This document shows, piece after piece, positions 1 to 11,377 of a stretch of 64,000 nt of DNA. The DNA comes from Citrus sinensis (taxonomy: Eukaryota > Streptophyta > Magnoliopsida > Sapindales > Rutaceae). The first letter of the stretch is position 1, and each line of letters opens with the position of its first letter. Both the position numbers and the translations under genes were made by a program. The DNA lies in the NCBI RefSeq assembly GCF_022201045.2, contig NC_068557.1, positions 29,489,501 through 29,553,500 of the forward strand, given 5' to 3'. A model generated the notes under the pieces. That model saw nothing but the letters and a program-made list of their open reading frames with translations, searched no databases and was not told where the DNA came from.

Positions 1-254
1 TAGCATTCCTTGACGGAGTCCAAAAAGGTGAAGAAGGGTTTGCTACCCTTGATATCCAACAAACCTACAAAAGAATCAACAGCGTAAATGGGAGCCATAA
101 GGATTATGATAATGATAGCCTTCTGCTCCTTCGGATTCTTCCAGTAAAAGAGATGCTGTTGCAAGAGCCGCATCGTGAAATGCATTGTCAGCATCACGCA
201 CAATCCCGATCCCATCAATGTGATTTGCGCCCGACTCATCGTGCTCAGATCCAT
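1..254 (-). CDS. DUF300/TMEM184-LAZ1-like membrane protein, 5' end (partial)
   Basis: The minus strand reads 84 codons from ATG 254-252 off the left edge, with an in-frame TGA just upstream of the ATG. The protein starts MDLSTMSRAQITLMGSG and continues with HLFYWKNPKEQKAIIIIILM and APIYAVDSFVGLL, ending in KPFFTFLDSVKEC. This is the N-terminal part of the plant DUF300 (organic solute transporter alpha/TMEM184, LAZ1-like) family, normally seven membrane segments. Two segments are visible: residues about 11-30 and a very hydrophobic AIIIIILMAPIYAV stretch. LAZ1-type members act at vacuole or endomembranes; this one's role is inferred only from family. The rest lies outside the window. Another minus-strand frame is also open here (about 60 codons) but does not encode the family motifs. 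Confidence 0.88.
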   Translation of the reverse strand, partial: MDLSTMSRAQITLMGSGLCVMLTMHFTMRLLQQHLFYWKNPKEQKAIIIIILMAPIYAVDSFVGLLDIKGSKPFFTFLDSVKEC

Positions 255-1402
255 CGCTCACCACGATGATGATGATGATGATTCAAACTGTGTCTCTCGT
301 GACTGACTCTTGTATCTGCGTCTTTGTATTTGTGATTGATTGTCTGATTGATTGATCTTTTTCTTTTGCCAGTTGCTATACTGTGGTGTTCTGCTGTGTG
401 TCCCCCATCCCATTCGTACAAGGAAAATTTGATTGTGGAAGCAGATTGTATTACGTGGGACCACTGGACACGTTTTTTCATCCTCTTCGTCCTCCGCTGT
501 TCGTGTTGACCTGGTGGGAAAGTTTAACACGTCTGGCTGTTGGATACAAATTATACAATTATTGAATGGGGGATTGATTGATTATCTACCCTACTCGTTC
601 GTGTTTTTTTACCCCCTTTTATTTTGCGTTATATTGAACACTTCATATGATTAAGAATTCTCAATCCAAATTTTAAATTCTTTTAAGTAGGCCAAAAAAT
701 TCTTATTTTGGGCAAGAATTTTTCCTTTAGTTTAGTTTAATTATTATCAGTTTTTTTAAATGGGAATTTCTCGTTGAGTAGAATCCCATGAGGAGGATAA
801 AAATTCGACCTGCATTTCACTAATAATTTAGTCATGCCATTGATGAAAGAGCCGCAACACTTAACATGATAGTATGATAAGAAAGTGGTCGTTCCTTGGA
901 GAATGATGCAGGGTCATGTAATGCATGTAATACTTGGATAAAAATTACGGCTCAAATTTGATGTTATTTGACAACAAAAGTTAGTTTAATGTTTTCGGAT
1001 TGTTTCCCTGTAATCATATATATGTCTTAAACGTTAAGTAACAGACACAAAAACCTACAAAACCTTCAAAGTTTTATTCTGAAGCTGTCTGCTTCCTCTG
1101 TGGCCCTGAGCGATGAATCTATTCCTCCTCCTAATTTATCAATCATTGACTACATTCTCGAACGCAAACCAAATCTCATTCTTCTTATACAACCCCCCCG
1201 GATGATAAAGTAAGTCCATTTTCTCCATTTTAAAATTCTTCACTTATTCCACAGTTTTGGTCCAAACAAACAGGACATAACCAATGTTTGAAATTAAATT
1301 TGTCTCTTACTGATTCATCTGACCTAAACAATTGCCATAATGTTCTTGATAAATAGCTAATATCTCTCACACTCACCATTGCCAACTTATCTTTACTGTG
1401 TA
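255..1402. other. divergent intergenic region between DUF300 gene and beta-galactosidase
   Basis: About 1.15 kb separates the two divergent starts, so it must hold both promoters. A trinucleotide (ATG)n/(CAT)n run at about 263-281 lies in the DUF300 leader. The rest is AT-rich, and I see no convincing TATA box, gene or repeat. Confidence 0.5.
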
Positions 1403-4400
1403 ATGGGGATGATAAAAAATTTTATAGCATGTGTTCTACTTGTTGTTTTATTTCTTCAGAATTCTTGTTTTGAAGCAGAACTCTCAGCTAATGTGACGTA
1501 TGATCACAGAGCGCTTGTTATTGATGGAAAGAGGCGGGTTTTGCAGTCAGGTTCTATTCATTATCCTCGCAGCACGCCCGAGGTTGGTTTGATTTTTAAC
1601 ATGCACACGCAAATATGAGTCATACATTGATGAATTATGTGCTAATGCAGTACTGTGGTTCTGCAATAAACTTTCAGGTGTGGCCAGAACTTATTAGGAA
1701 ATCAAAGGAAGGGGGACTGGAAGTGATCGAGACTTACGTGTTCTGGAATTATCATGAGCCTATAAGAGGACAGGTATATAGTAATGAACTTCAAGTAAAA
1801 AGTCGATTCCCATTATGAGTTTCGCTAGCAGTATTGAGTTTAACATGGTTCAATCTTTAGAAATTAGCAATTTGTTTGTCTTTATGAATAAAAATGCCCT
1901 TTTGGGATTAGTTTAACTGATCAGAAGAAATTCTCATGCATTCGACATTCCCAATGATAAACTACATTGTGTATGTCATGTACTGTTTTTTACAGCAGTT
2001 TGTTGATAATGTTAAAATTTTCTCGGAAAATCATGCAGTATTATTTTGAAGGAAGGTTTGATCTTGTGAGGTTTGTGAAAACGGTTCAGGAAGCTGGCCT
2101 TTTTCTTCATTTGAGGATCGGCCCATATGCCTGCGCTGAATGGAACTATGGGTATCTTTTAGTCACAGTTTCTCTTCTTCACAACTTGAAGAAAATGTCA
2201 ATCTACTTTTAGTCCATATCTCCAATTTTTAGTTCCCTAGTTGCAGACTTAGTTACAACTTAAAAGTGTAGATCTCCAATTTTTAAATTCTTTCTCTGAC
2301 TTGTGACAGGGGATTCCCTGTTTGGTTACATTTCATTCCTGGGATTCAGTTTCGAAAAACAAATAACCCTTTTAAGGTACTTTCTGATGTCAAAGGTGGT
2401 TATTTAACTGATTCCTTTCTTTTACATTTATTTTCACACTATTGATAGTTGAAAATTTTAAATTTCAGTGCAAGAAATTGCTTTCTGTCTTATTGTCGTT
2501 GCAGGAGGAAATGAAGCGTTTTCTTGCAAAAATTGTAGATTTAATGAAGCAGGAAAATCTCTTTGCTTCACAAGGAGGGCCAATCATTCTGGCACAGGTT
2601 ATTTACCAACATGTTTTAAAATGTATATAGACAGAATTTGACTATCAGACTCTAATGAAAAGTTAATCCCTGTCTATTGTACTCTTGCAGGTTGAAAATG
2701 AATATGGAAATGTTGAATGGGCATACGGGGTTGGTGGAGAGTTATATGTCAAATGGGCTGCGGACACTGCTGTTAATCTTAACACGTCAGTGCCTTGGGT
2801 TATGTGTCAACAAGAAGATGCACCTGATCCAATTGTAAGTGTTTATCATATGCATTCGCTTATGTTTCCTCTACACCTCCATCCCGATTTCATCTGTTTT
2901 ATCTTACAAGAGCTAACTAAGTGCAGATAAATACATGCAATGGATTTTACTGCGATGGATTTACCCCAAATTCACCTTCCAAACCAATAATGTGGACTGA
3001 GAACTACAGTGGATGGTAACATCCTGAAGCCGACGCTGCATTAGATTTCAAGGACTATTCTAGGTTTCGGTATTCATGTGTGAAGTGCTAAATCGCCTAT
3101 TTGATACTACAGGTTCCTTTCATTCGGCTATGCCGTTCCTTTTAGGCCTGTTGAGGATCTTGCTTTTGCTGTGGCACGTTTTTTCGAAACTGGTGGCACT
3201 TTTCAAAACTATTATATGGTAAACCTTGCAATGAGTTCTGTTTCTGATATTTTACTGCTAACCTGGAAATTATGTGAATATTAGAACTATGACAGAGTTC
3301 TAGAAATATTTAGTGTCAACTTAATGATAATTTGCTTACAGTATTTTGGGGGAACAAACTTTGGACGAACCGCTGGTGGCCCTTTGGTTGCAACAAGTTA
3401 TGATTACGATGCTCCGATTGATGAATATGGTAAAGCTTATCCAACAAGCTATCATTGATGAGAACGATTCTATGTGCCATGACAATGAAAGCATTAGTCA
3501 TCTAGATTCATTAATGAAGTTAGGCTGCAATTTCACTTTTGCCAAGATCAATAAGCAAATAACTCATTTAGGACTGAGGAAAGAAAATTGCTAACTTCAG
3601 AAATTTCAATGTAGGTTTTATTAGGCAGCCAAAGTGGGGTCACTTGCGTGAGTTGCACAAGGCAATAAAGCTTTGTGAGGAATATTTGATCAGCTCAGAC
3701 CCAACTCACCAGAAACTTGGTGCTAAGTTAGAGGTAAATGATCCATCATTTTGTACAATTAAAATATCTCCACATTTGTTCTTGAGGGGTACGCACCTAT
3801 GTTGACTCAGCCATTATCCTTGTCATCCATTTTCGCTAATAACTTTGTTTCTTTCTTTTTCGCTCAGGCACATATCTACCATAAATCTTCCAATGACTGT
3901 GCAGCCTTTCTTGCCAATTACGACAGCAGTTCAGACGCAAATGTCACATTTAATGGAAATGTGTACTTCCTTCCAGCCTGGTCTGTGAGCATCCTCCCGG
4001 ATTGTAAGAATGTCGTTTTCAACACAGCCAAGGTATTTGCTCTTTTCGCATTTTCTTTACGTAAAAAAGTGATTACAACACCCAATGTCCTCTTGTGATT
4101 GCTTTAGGATTCATTTTGTAATAAATGAGATACGCACGCACATTTTCACTATCTATACATGACATATAATCGATGCCAATTATTTAATCAGATCTTTTAA
4201 ATCGATGTTTCAGTACAATAGTTTGATCAATTTTCTTTACATTTACTCATATTATATTTACTAGTTCATGAGTTAATCTCTGTTGAACTGCTTTTTCACA
4301 TTTGAAGGTTATTTCACAAAGAAATATTGGTGATCATCCTTTCGCACAACAAAAAAATGTTAATGAACTGCTATTGGCATCATCGGCATTTAGCTGGTAT

Positions 4401-6720
4401 GAAGAAAAAGTGGGCATATCAGGCAACAGATCGTTTGTAAGGCCTGATTTAGCGGAGCAGATTAATACAACAAAAGACACAAGTGATTACTTATGGTACA
4501 CAGCAAGGTAATTCATTCATTTTAAGCCATTTTTGAAGACCCACATTTGGAATTTAGCCTGACAATTTCATCTGGCTGTGCTTCAATGATACTGGCAGTA
4601 TTCATGTGATGCCTGGTCAAGGGAAAGAAGTCTTTCTGAATATTGAGAGTTTGGGACATGCAGCATTAGTTTTTGTAAACAAAAAACTCGTAGGTAGGTA
4701 ATATGGAATTGCACTGTATTTTTATAAGTTTCATCTTAATTGATTCACTTAAAATCAAATGCTTGCTTATTCTTCACACAAAAGAAGGAATAAAAAGGAG
4801 GAAAAAATCCTTTCTCCATCTTACCACTTTCCAATTCAGATTGGTTCGAATGATCGATATCCTGGATTTGCTACTAGGATTGTATTTGTGTATATTTAGT
4901 GGAGTTGATGTCCCTTCTGTGTGGTCTTTCACAGCATTTGGGTATGGTAACCATGACTTTGCAAACTTCTCGATCAATAAGAAGATTGAGCTGAACGAAG
5001 GAATTAATACACTCGATATATTGAGCATGATGGTTGGGCTACAGGTAACAAAGTTTTTTTCTTTTTTTTCCCCCTCCCTTTAAATTAACCTGACTAAATC
5101 GTTTTTACAAAGGCACCATCGATATTGGGATAATTTTGTGTTTAATTTATTAAGCATTGATATTGAAGTAACCAAGGTAGCACAATTTCTTGGCGAGTTA
5201 AAACTCAATTTTTCTGAAAATTCAACACCATAAATTCTGCAACATTACACTGCATGATCATAGAGCAATTACAAACTACTTGTCCACAAATAAGAATCAA
5301 GTATTAAAGGTTACTGATTGTTCGATCCTTTCCGCTAATTTATTCTAGAACTATGGAGCATGGTTCGATGTTGCTGGAGCAGGACTTTTTTCTGTTATTC
5401 TTATTGACCTGAAGAATGGCAAGAGAGATCTTTCTTCAGGAGAATGGATCTATCAGGTTTGATTCAAAATTAGTAGTCTAGATAAATAAGATTAAACAAG
5501 TAATAAGAGCTTTTTCAAACAATTCACTAAGAACTCAGTTGTATTAAGCCACTTATTTGTCTCTCCTTTCAGGTAGGGGTCGAAGGAGAATACATCGGTC
5601 TGGATAAAATAAGTCTTGCAAACAGTTCATTTTGGAAACAAGGAAGCACTCTTCCTGTTAATAAGAGCTTGATATGGTACAAGGCAAGTTTGAACAGAAT
5701 GATAATGTGTCAAATTGTGATGGCACAAGTTTTTGGTGGCAGCTAGCCACGCTTTTGCCATGGAGAGCATGCTTTTAGTTTGTTTTTTTATTTTTCAAAT
5801 TTTCATCCTCAGACCACATTCCTTGCTCCAGAAGGAAAGGGCCCCTTAGCCTTGAACCTTGCTAGCATGGGAAAGGGTCAAGCTTGGGTCAACGGGCAGA
5901 GCATAGGACGGTATTGGTCAGCGTATCTCGCGCCATCAACGGGTTGCACAAAGAAATGTGATTACAGAGGATCATATGATGCATCTAAATGTCAAAAACA
6001 CTGTGGTCAGCCTGCTCAAACATTGTAAGGGCCAATAGATATCTTGCCTATCAATCACAATTTTTACGCTTATTGCATTAAATGATGTAACAAATGCCCA
6101 GGTATCATATTCCGCGGACTTGGGTACATCCTGGAGAAAACCTACTAGTCATCCATGAAGAGCTTGGCGGTGACCCGTCAAAGATTTCTTTGCTTACGAA
6201 AACTGGCCAAGATATTTGTTCATTTGTATCAGAGGCTGATCCTCCGCCAGTTGATTCCTGGAAACCAAACCTAGGAGTCGTGTCTAGCAGCCCTCAAGTT
6301 CGACTGGCCTGTGAAAGAGGATGGCACATTGCTGCCATTAATTTTGCCAGCTATGGCATTCCTGAAGGAAACTGTGGCTCTTTCAGACCAGGAGCTTGTC
6401 ATATGGACGTTTTACCAATTGTTCAGAAGGTAACTCTGTTTTTACCAATACGGACATGTAGATATGTCAATTGTCACCTCACTAGGTCTAGCATATGTCA
6501 TTTGCGGAAAGATTTTTCAATGAAGAGATAGGGTATTAGTAGTAAATGAGGTTTTACTTTGTCATTGATTCTTAGGTTTTGATTTGGATGGAAATTTCAG
6601 GCTTGCGTCGGCCAAATTGAATGTTCAATCCCTGTTTCCTCGGCTTACCTTGGTGTTAGTGCTGGCGCCTGCCCTGGCTTGTTAAAAGCCCTTGCCGTTG
6701 AAGCTCATTGCAGCATATGA
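1403..6720 (+). CDS. beta-galactosidase, GH35, with C-terminal SUEL-type lectin domain
   Basis: Nineteen exons: 1403-1582, 1678-1773, 2039-2151, 2310-2376, 2505-2597, 2691-2834, 2927-3015, 3113-3218, 3342-3429, 3615-3733, 3868-4032, 4308-4507, 4599-4693, 4935-5044, 5349-5456, 5573-5683, 5813-6024, 6102-6429, 6601-6720. They join in frame to 847 aa, typical for plant BGALs. It would hydrolyse terminal beta-D-galactosyl residues, probably of cell-wall galactans or arabinogalactans. A hydrophobic signal peptide (about 1-25) points to secretion. The GH35 signature [14 protein letters not shown] carries the acid/base Glu near residue 187; WTENYSGW carries the nucleophile Glu near 256. The C-terminal part from about 764 (ACERGWH... 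to [15 protein letters not shown]) is a Cys-containing SUEL/galactose-binding-lectin domain, present in only some plant BGALs. Start: ATG 1403 (MGM); ATG 1409 is also possible. Exact BGAL subgroup not assigned. One intron is GC-AG. Confidence 0.93.
5684..5812 (+). other. GC-AG intron (intron 16 of beta-galactosidase)
   Basis: Exon 16 ends ...TGG TAC AAG and the next bases are GCAAGT. Exon 17 begins ACC ACA TTC after a normal TCCTCAG acceptor, restoring the family sequence [22 protein letters not shown] is the usual strong context of the rare GC donor class. The nearest GT donor (TG|GTACAA) would give an in-frame TGA, so the GC donor is the only reading that fits. Confidence 0.82.
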
Positions 6721-7191
6721 AATCGGAATTCGCTCCCACAGTAAAAGATCAAAGATAGAATAACACTGACAACTCATTGTCAACGACGTGACGTTTGCTG
6801 CTTTTCTTTTTCTTTCCTTTTTTTTTTCAACATTCTTTAATAGTTGTGTGAGATGTATTTTAAAATTTAAATAATATATCTTTTCTTAATTCGTTGCTGG
6901 TGTAAATGAAAAAAAAATATTATAGAATTATGAATTATGAATTATGAATTATGTAACTTTTCAAGCCGTCATTACAACATAAATGTTTCAAGCAAGAAGT
7001 TGCCATATTTAATTATTCGCGAAGGTTTAACCAGAAGGAAGTAATTCAAGAAAGCTTAACAAACTGATTCCGTGCTCTCAATTGTCTTCCTAACGAAAAT
7101 ATTTTCATTCTATAACCTTATCTCACCAAGTATTTAGAGCATTTTACGAACAACGTGAACTTACAGAACTGTATGCACAATGACACAAGGT
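6721..7191. other. convergent 3' regions of BGAL and quinone oxidoreductase
   Basis: About 470 bp between two facing stop codons. It is AT-rich and holds a short tandem GAATTAT run at about 6926-6950. Both 3' UTRs must fit here, so transcripts may overlap. Nothing coding is seen. Confidence 0.6.
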
Positions 7192-9867
7192 TCATGGAAC
7201 AAGCATAATCTTCCCGATATGCTGGCTACTTTCCATGAGCTGGTGAGCTTCGGCTGCTTCACACAGAGGAAGATACTTGTAGATCACAGGCTTCACCTTC
7301 CCCACTGCTATTGCAGGCCAAACATTCTTCTCCACCTCCGATACAATTAATGCTTTGTTTTCTGTACTTCTACTTCGCAAGCCAGCCGCTGTGCATTAAA
7401 CACCAATTATATAGACCCATTAATCATACATCTCTCTCAAATAATAACTCTAGTAAACACACCCCAAAAGAAGAACAAAGAAAATGTTATATCACAGATG
7501 TGTTGAGAGTCCCAGAAGAAATTCAGTTTAGAAGTAACTTTGTATATTTTTGCATATCCAACCAGATATTTCAGTTTAATTGCCATCTGATAGCTGATAT
7601 ACAAGGTATAAAAATCACAAAGCTGCTGTTAAAGAATAAGAGGAAACTCATTAAGAAAAAACCATGACAGAAATTAGATTCAGAAACTAGGTTATCAATT
7701 GATTCCCCAAAAAAATTTGTTAGAATCAAAAGCTACGAACCTTTCAAGGGTTAAGTCAACCCAATTTATTATAATTAATTATTATGCTAAATACAACTAA
7801 CATGTGACCATAAGGGGAACTTCACATGGACTTCTTTACTATTGGTTGTGTAAAAATTCATCCAATTGAAGAAGTTGAATTCCAATATAGATACTATGTT
7901 TAATTGTAAAAAAGAAGGGGAAAAAAAGCACCTTGGAAAAAAAAAAAAAAACAAGTTCATTCATTTTGAAGAACACCAAGGCCCACTAATCAAGGGCACA
8001 ATACCTTGCACAGTGAGGCGCTTAGCAAACAGAGAAGTTATATTTAATTCTGTTTTAGCTCCACCCTGGGTTCCAATTATGAAAAGCCTCCCATCAATGT
8101 TCAAGCTGCCGAGGTTACGCTGAAAGTAGGATGCTCCCATGCAATCTAGAATTACATCAACACCTAGGCACAAACATTAATACATATGCATCAGTCATAA
8201 ACAGAAAGAGACAGAAGGATCTTTATACAGAAGTACAACTTCCAGGTTAAAACAAAATGCATTCATAATGCTATTAAACACTAAACACACCTTTACCACC
8301 AGTTTCTTCCTTCACTCGTGCAACAAAATCCTCAGTCTTGTAATTGATGCACACATCCGCACCAAGATCCTTGCAAACAGCCAGCTTTTCCTCACTTCCT
8401 GTAGATCAATAGCCAAAACCTATGAACACACGAATATTGAACGGTTGACATAAGATGAACCTTGTGGCCAGACCTGCTGTAACAAAGACTCTCACTCCTT
8501 GGCATTTTCCCATCTGAATCGCAAATGTACCAATTCCACTAGAGCCCCCATGAACCTGATAGTTTAAGAGCCATTAGTTCATGGATTAAGCTCCATAACA
8601 TATATATTTCAATGGCTTAGCAGACAAAGAGATTGAATATCCCTTGCATCATGTATTGCATAAATTTTTTAGGTATCAGACAGAAATTTGAACCCTCAGA
8701 TACCTGTACACTAGACTAGGGATCTTCAGCTTTAAAGCAATTGTTATCTGCCAGTCAATGTTTACTGCCCAACGGAGTGGCTGCAGAGGTGTTGGACAAA
8801 TATACAGTACAGGATTTGAACTCTAATTACGTTTTAACCAAGTAAGGATGAGATTACAAGTCACACCCATGTTGATAACATATTGAAGGTAAAACTTAAA
8901 AAGAAAAGTTTCTAAGCAGTAATATCTATTCAAGCACAACGATAAATAGTTCCAATTTGAAGAATTAGAACCGATTTCCACCATGTTTTGGATATCAAAT
9001 ATTCATCTTTACTGGGTAACTAAGCCATAATGCAGACTTTGGGAATTATAGTCATACATAACAAGCCGGACAATTAAACTATTTCAGAACATCAACAGGA
9101 ACATAGCAATCATCATAATATTTGCTCCGATAAATCAAAATTAAACTTAAAATCGTACATCAGAATACGAGATAGAGCAAAAATCTACCAGAAATGACTC
9201 CCCTGGGGATAGGTGACTGGTCATGAAAACCGTTGACCAAACAGTGCAAGCCACCTCCGGAAACGCAGCAGCATCTTTGAGTGAGACACCAGATGGAACG
9301 GGAAGAACTTGTCCAGCTGGAACAGCCACTTTCTCAGCATACCCTCCTCCACCAAGCAGAGCACACACCTATTCAACAAAATTTATCACGACCCACAGTG
9401 AGCAGCTTCAAAGTTCATATCCCCATTAGTATTAAAAATATGATTAAATTACACATAACTGTGTCTAAAAAAATATAGAGTTCTACATACAAAAAGTTCA
9501 CAACTTTTGAATTGTTGAGAAAAAGAAAGAAGAACCCACTTCAAAAAAAAAAAAAACTGTAATTTTACACTAAACGAGAAAATTACAAAGTAATAGAAAT
9601 GAAAAATTAAGCAACCTGGTTGCCGACTTTCCATCTAGAGACGTTTTTACCAACGGACAGGATGGTTCCGGAACATTCGAGACCCGGGTAAGGGCTGGCG
9701 CCTTTGGGTGGAGGGTAGGAGCCTTTTCGTTGAAGAGTGTCGGCCCGGTTCAGGGCAGTAGCTTCGACTTTGATCAACACTTCGTCGTCTTTGATTTGAG
9801 GGTCTTCTACTTCTTGCAACTGCAGCACTTCTGGGCTACCGGGTTGAGTTATCACTATTGCCTTCAT
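7192..9867 (-). CDS. NAD(P)H:quinone oxidoreductase, PIG3/zeta-crystallin-like (MDR family)
   Basis: Six exons on the minus strand: 9867-9616, 9368-9189, 8555-8474, 8398-8291, 8163-8005, 7388-7192, joining to 325 aa, the usual PIG3-type length. The enzyme would reduce quinones using NADPH. N-terminal GroES-like MDR domain: MKAIVITQPGSPEVL, then ALNRADTLQRKGSYP, YPGLECSGTI and NQVCALLGGGGYAEKV. The Rossmann glycine motif HGGSSGIG is at about 146-153, followed by GVDVILDCMGASY and FIIGTQGGAKTELN. There is no zinc-binding Cys/His set, as expected for the quinone oxidoreductase branch. The end, QHIGKIMLVP, is complete. Start is the ATG at 9867; the open frame continues 13 codons upstream without another ATG. 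Probably cytosolic; no targeting peptide is evident. It lies directly upstream of the nuclease pair, divergent from it. Confidence 0.93.
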
Positions 9868-11377
9868 TGTGCCTTCACTTTCCAGAGTAGAATTAAATGA
9901 TTCCAAAATATTTATTTATACAATTCTAATGCAAATGATGATGTTTTTCCCATTTCCCCTTTTGTCTTCATGAAAAATTGAAAGCTGAAATACCAGGAAT
10001 ACACAAATCCGCTGTCTATACAGAAAATAGGACAAATTTACATCTAGCCCCTTGTAATTAGCATTAAGTATATTTTTTTCTCATAAGTTTTGATTTATAA
10101 CACAAGTTGAATCTTTAAAAATACTCCTAGCATTTTTTTTTTAGAAAAAAATTATTTCAAATTTTATACTTACACAAATTTTACTTAAGAACTATTGTTT
10201 TCTTCTTTGTCTCTCTTATTTCAAAAATTATGACTTTAGTGCTTTCTTTCTTATGAAATAGATGAAATAAAATATTAACTTGTGCTAACTAAAAACAATC
10301 CTATTTTATAAGTTTTATACTAAAATCTAATTTAAAATGCTCTATTGCATTCATAGAAAAAAAAATCCATCATATTACCATATCATAAGTTTTTATTAGT
10401 TTTACTTTAAATAATTGTCACAATTAATTTATATAAATTTTAGAAGTCTATCATTATTAATTCTTAATATTAATATTTTAATATATTTTTAATTAATCAA
10501 ATTAATTACTATATTTATGTAGAATGTTAATTCAAAAGAGTTTACACGATCTAGCAGAAAAATATAAGTGGAAAGGAAAGACAAACAACACTGCTGATAT
10601 TCTAAGCAAATCAAAATACCAAACCAAACTATCTCGGGGACCTAACTGTCATAAAATGAAACTCGACGGATCTTACCATAGATTTAGGAAAAAAGAGAAA
10701 AAAAAAATGATGTCGTCTAATATACGTTTTAATTTATTTTGTAGGAATACCCACTCTAAATCCAAGTCTAGTAAATAATTATAAAAATTTTATATAATTT
10801 TTAAAAATTTCAAAATTTTTTGAGAATTAATTAACTAAATTTATCTTAATTTATTTTTTGTGACTTAAATTTTTTATTATATTTAACCACTAAAATTATT
10901 TTAGTTTAAATTTAAATTAATTATTTTATTCTTAAAAGATAAAAGTAACTTCAATTTTTTAATTTTTTTTTAAAAAATTATTATTTCAAATTGATGTGTC
11001 AAAAAAATTAAAATATTAAATTATAAACATAGAATTACAGTAAAAAACGTAATCTCTTATAATTTTTTTATTCAACTATTTTTCATCCTTTCGTTTTTTA
11101 ATCTCCTTCCAAGCACACAGTTTGGTAAGACAGTTAAAACAGTACCAGCGGCTTGTTGATAAAATCTGGTATGTATAATTTTCTTTTTCAATTATTGTTT
11201 ATACAAGCGAGTCAAGATCATTTACATTTACAAGTTTTTTATGTCCGTTTAGGTGAGAAAATTTAGAAAAAATATTAATAATAAAGTCAGTTCAGTTATC
11301 TTTTTCGATATATAATTCAAAAAAATCAATTTCCCTAGTAATGTTTTGTTAAAACAGGTACGGGTGGGTCTGGGCTC
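9868..11377. other. AT-rich divergent intergenic region (QOR / nuclease 1)
   Basis: About 1.5 kb, extremely AT-rich from about 10070 to 11100, with many homopolymer runs. An 84-codon open frame at 10524-10778 is Lys/Ser-rich, resembles no family I know, and I do not call it. It should contain the promoter of the oxidoreductase and the promoter/leader of the first nuclease. No clear TATA box chosen. Confidence 0.5.

Noticed and set aside
76-264. 62-codon minus-strand frame over the left-edge gene
   Set aside because: It overlaps the DUF300 coding exon in another frame; only the other frame encodes the family motifs.
10524-10778. 84-codon Lys/Ser-rich frame
   Set aside because: No recognisable motif, no promoter, in extremely AT-rich sequence with biased composition.
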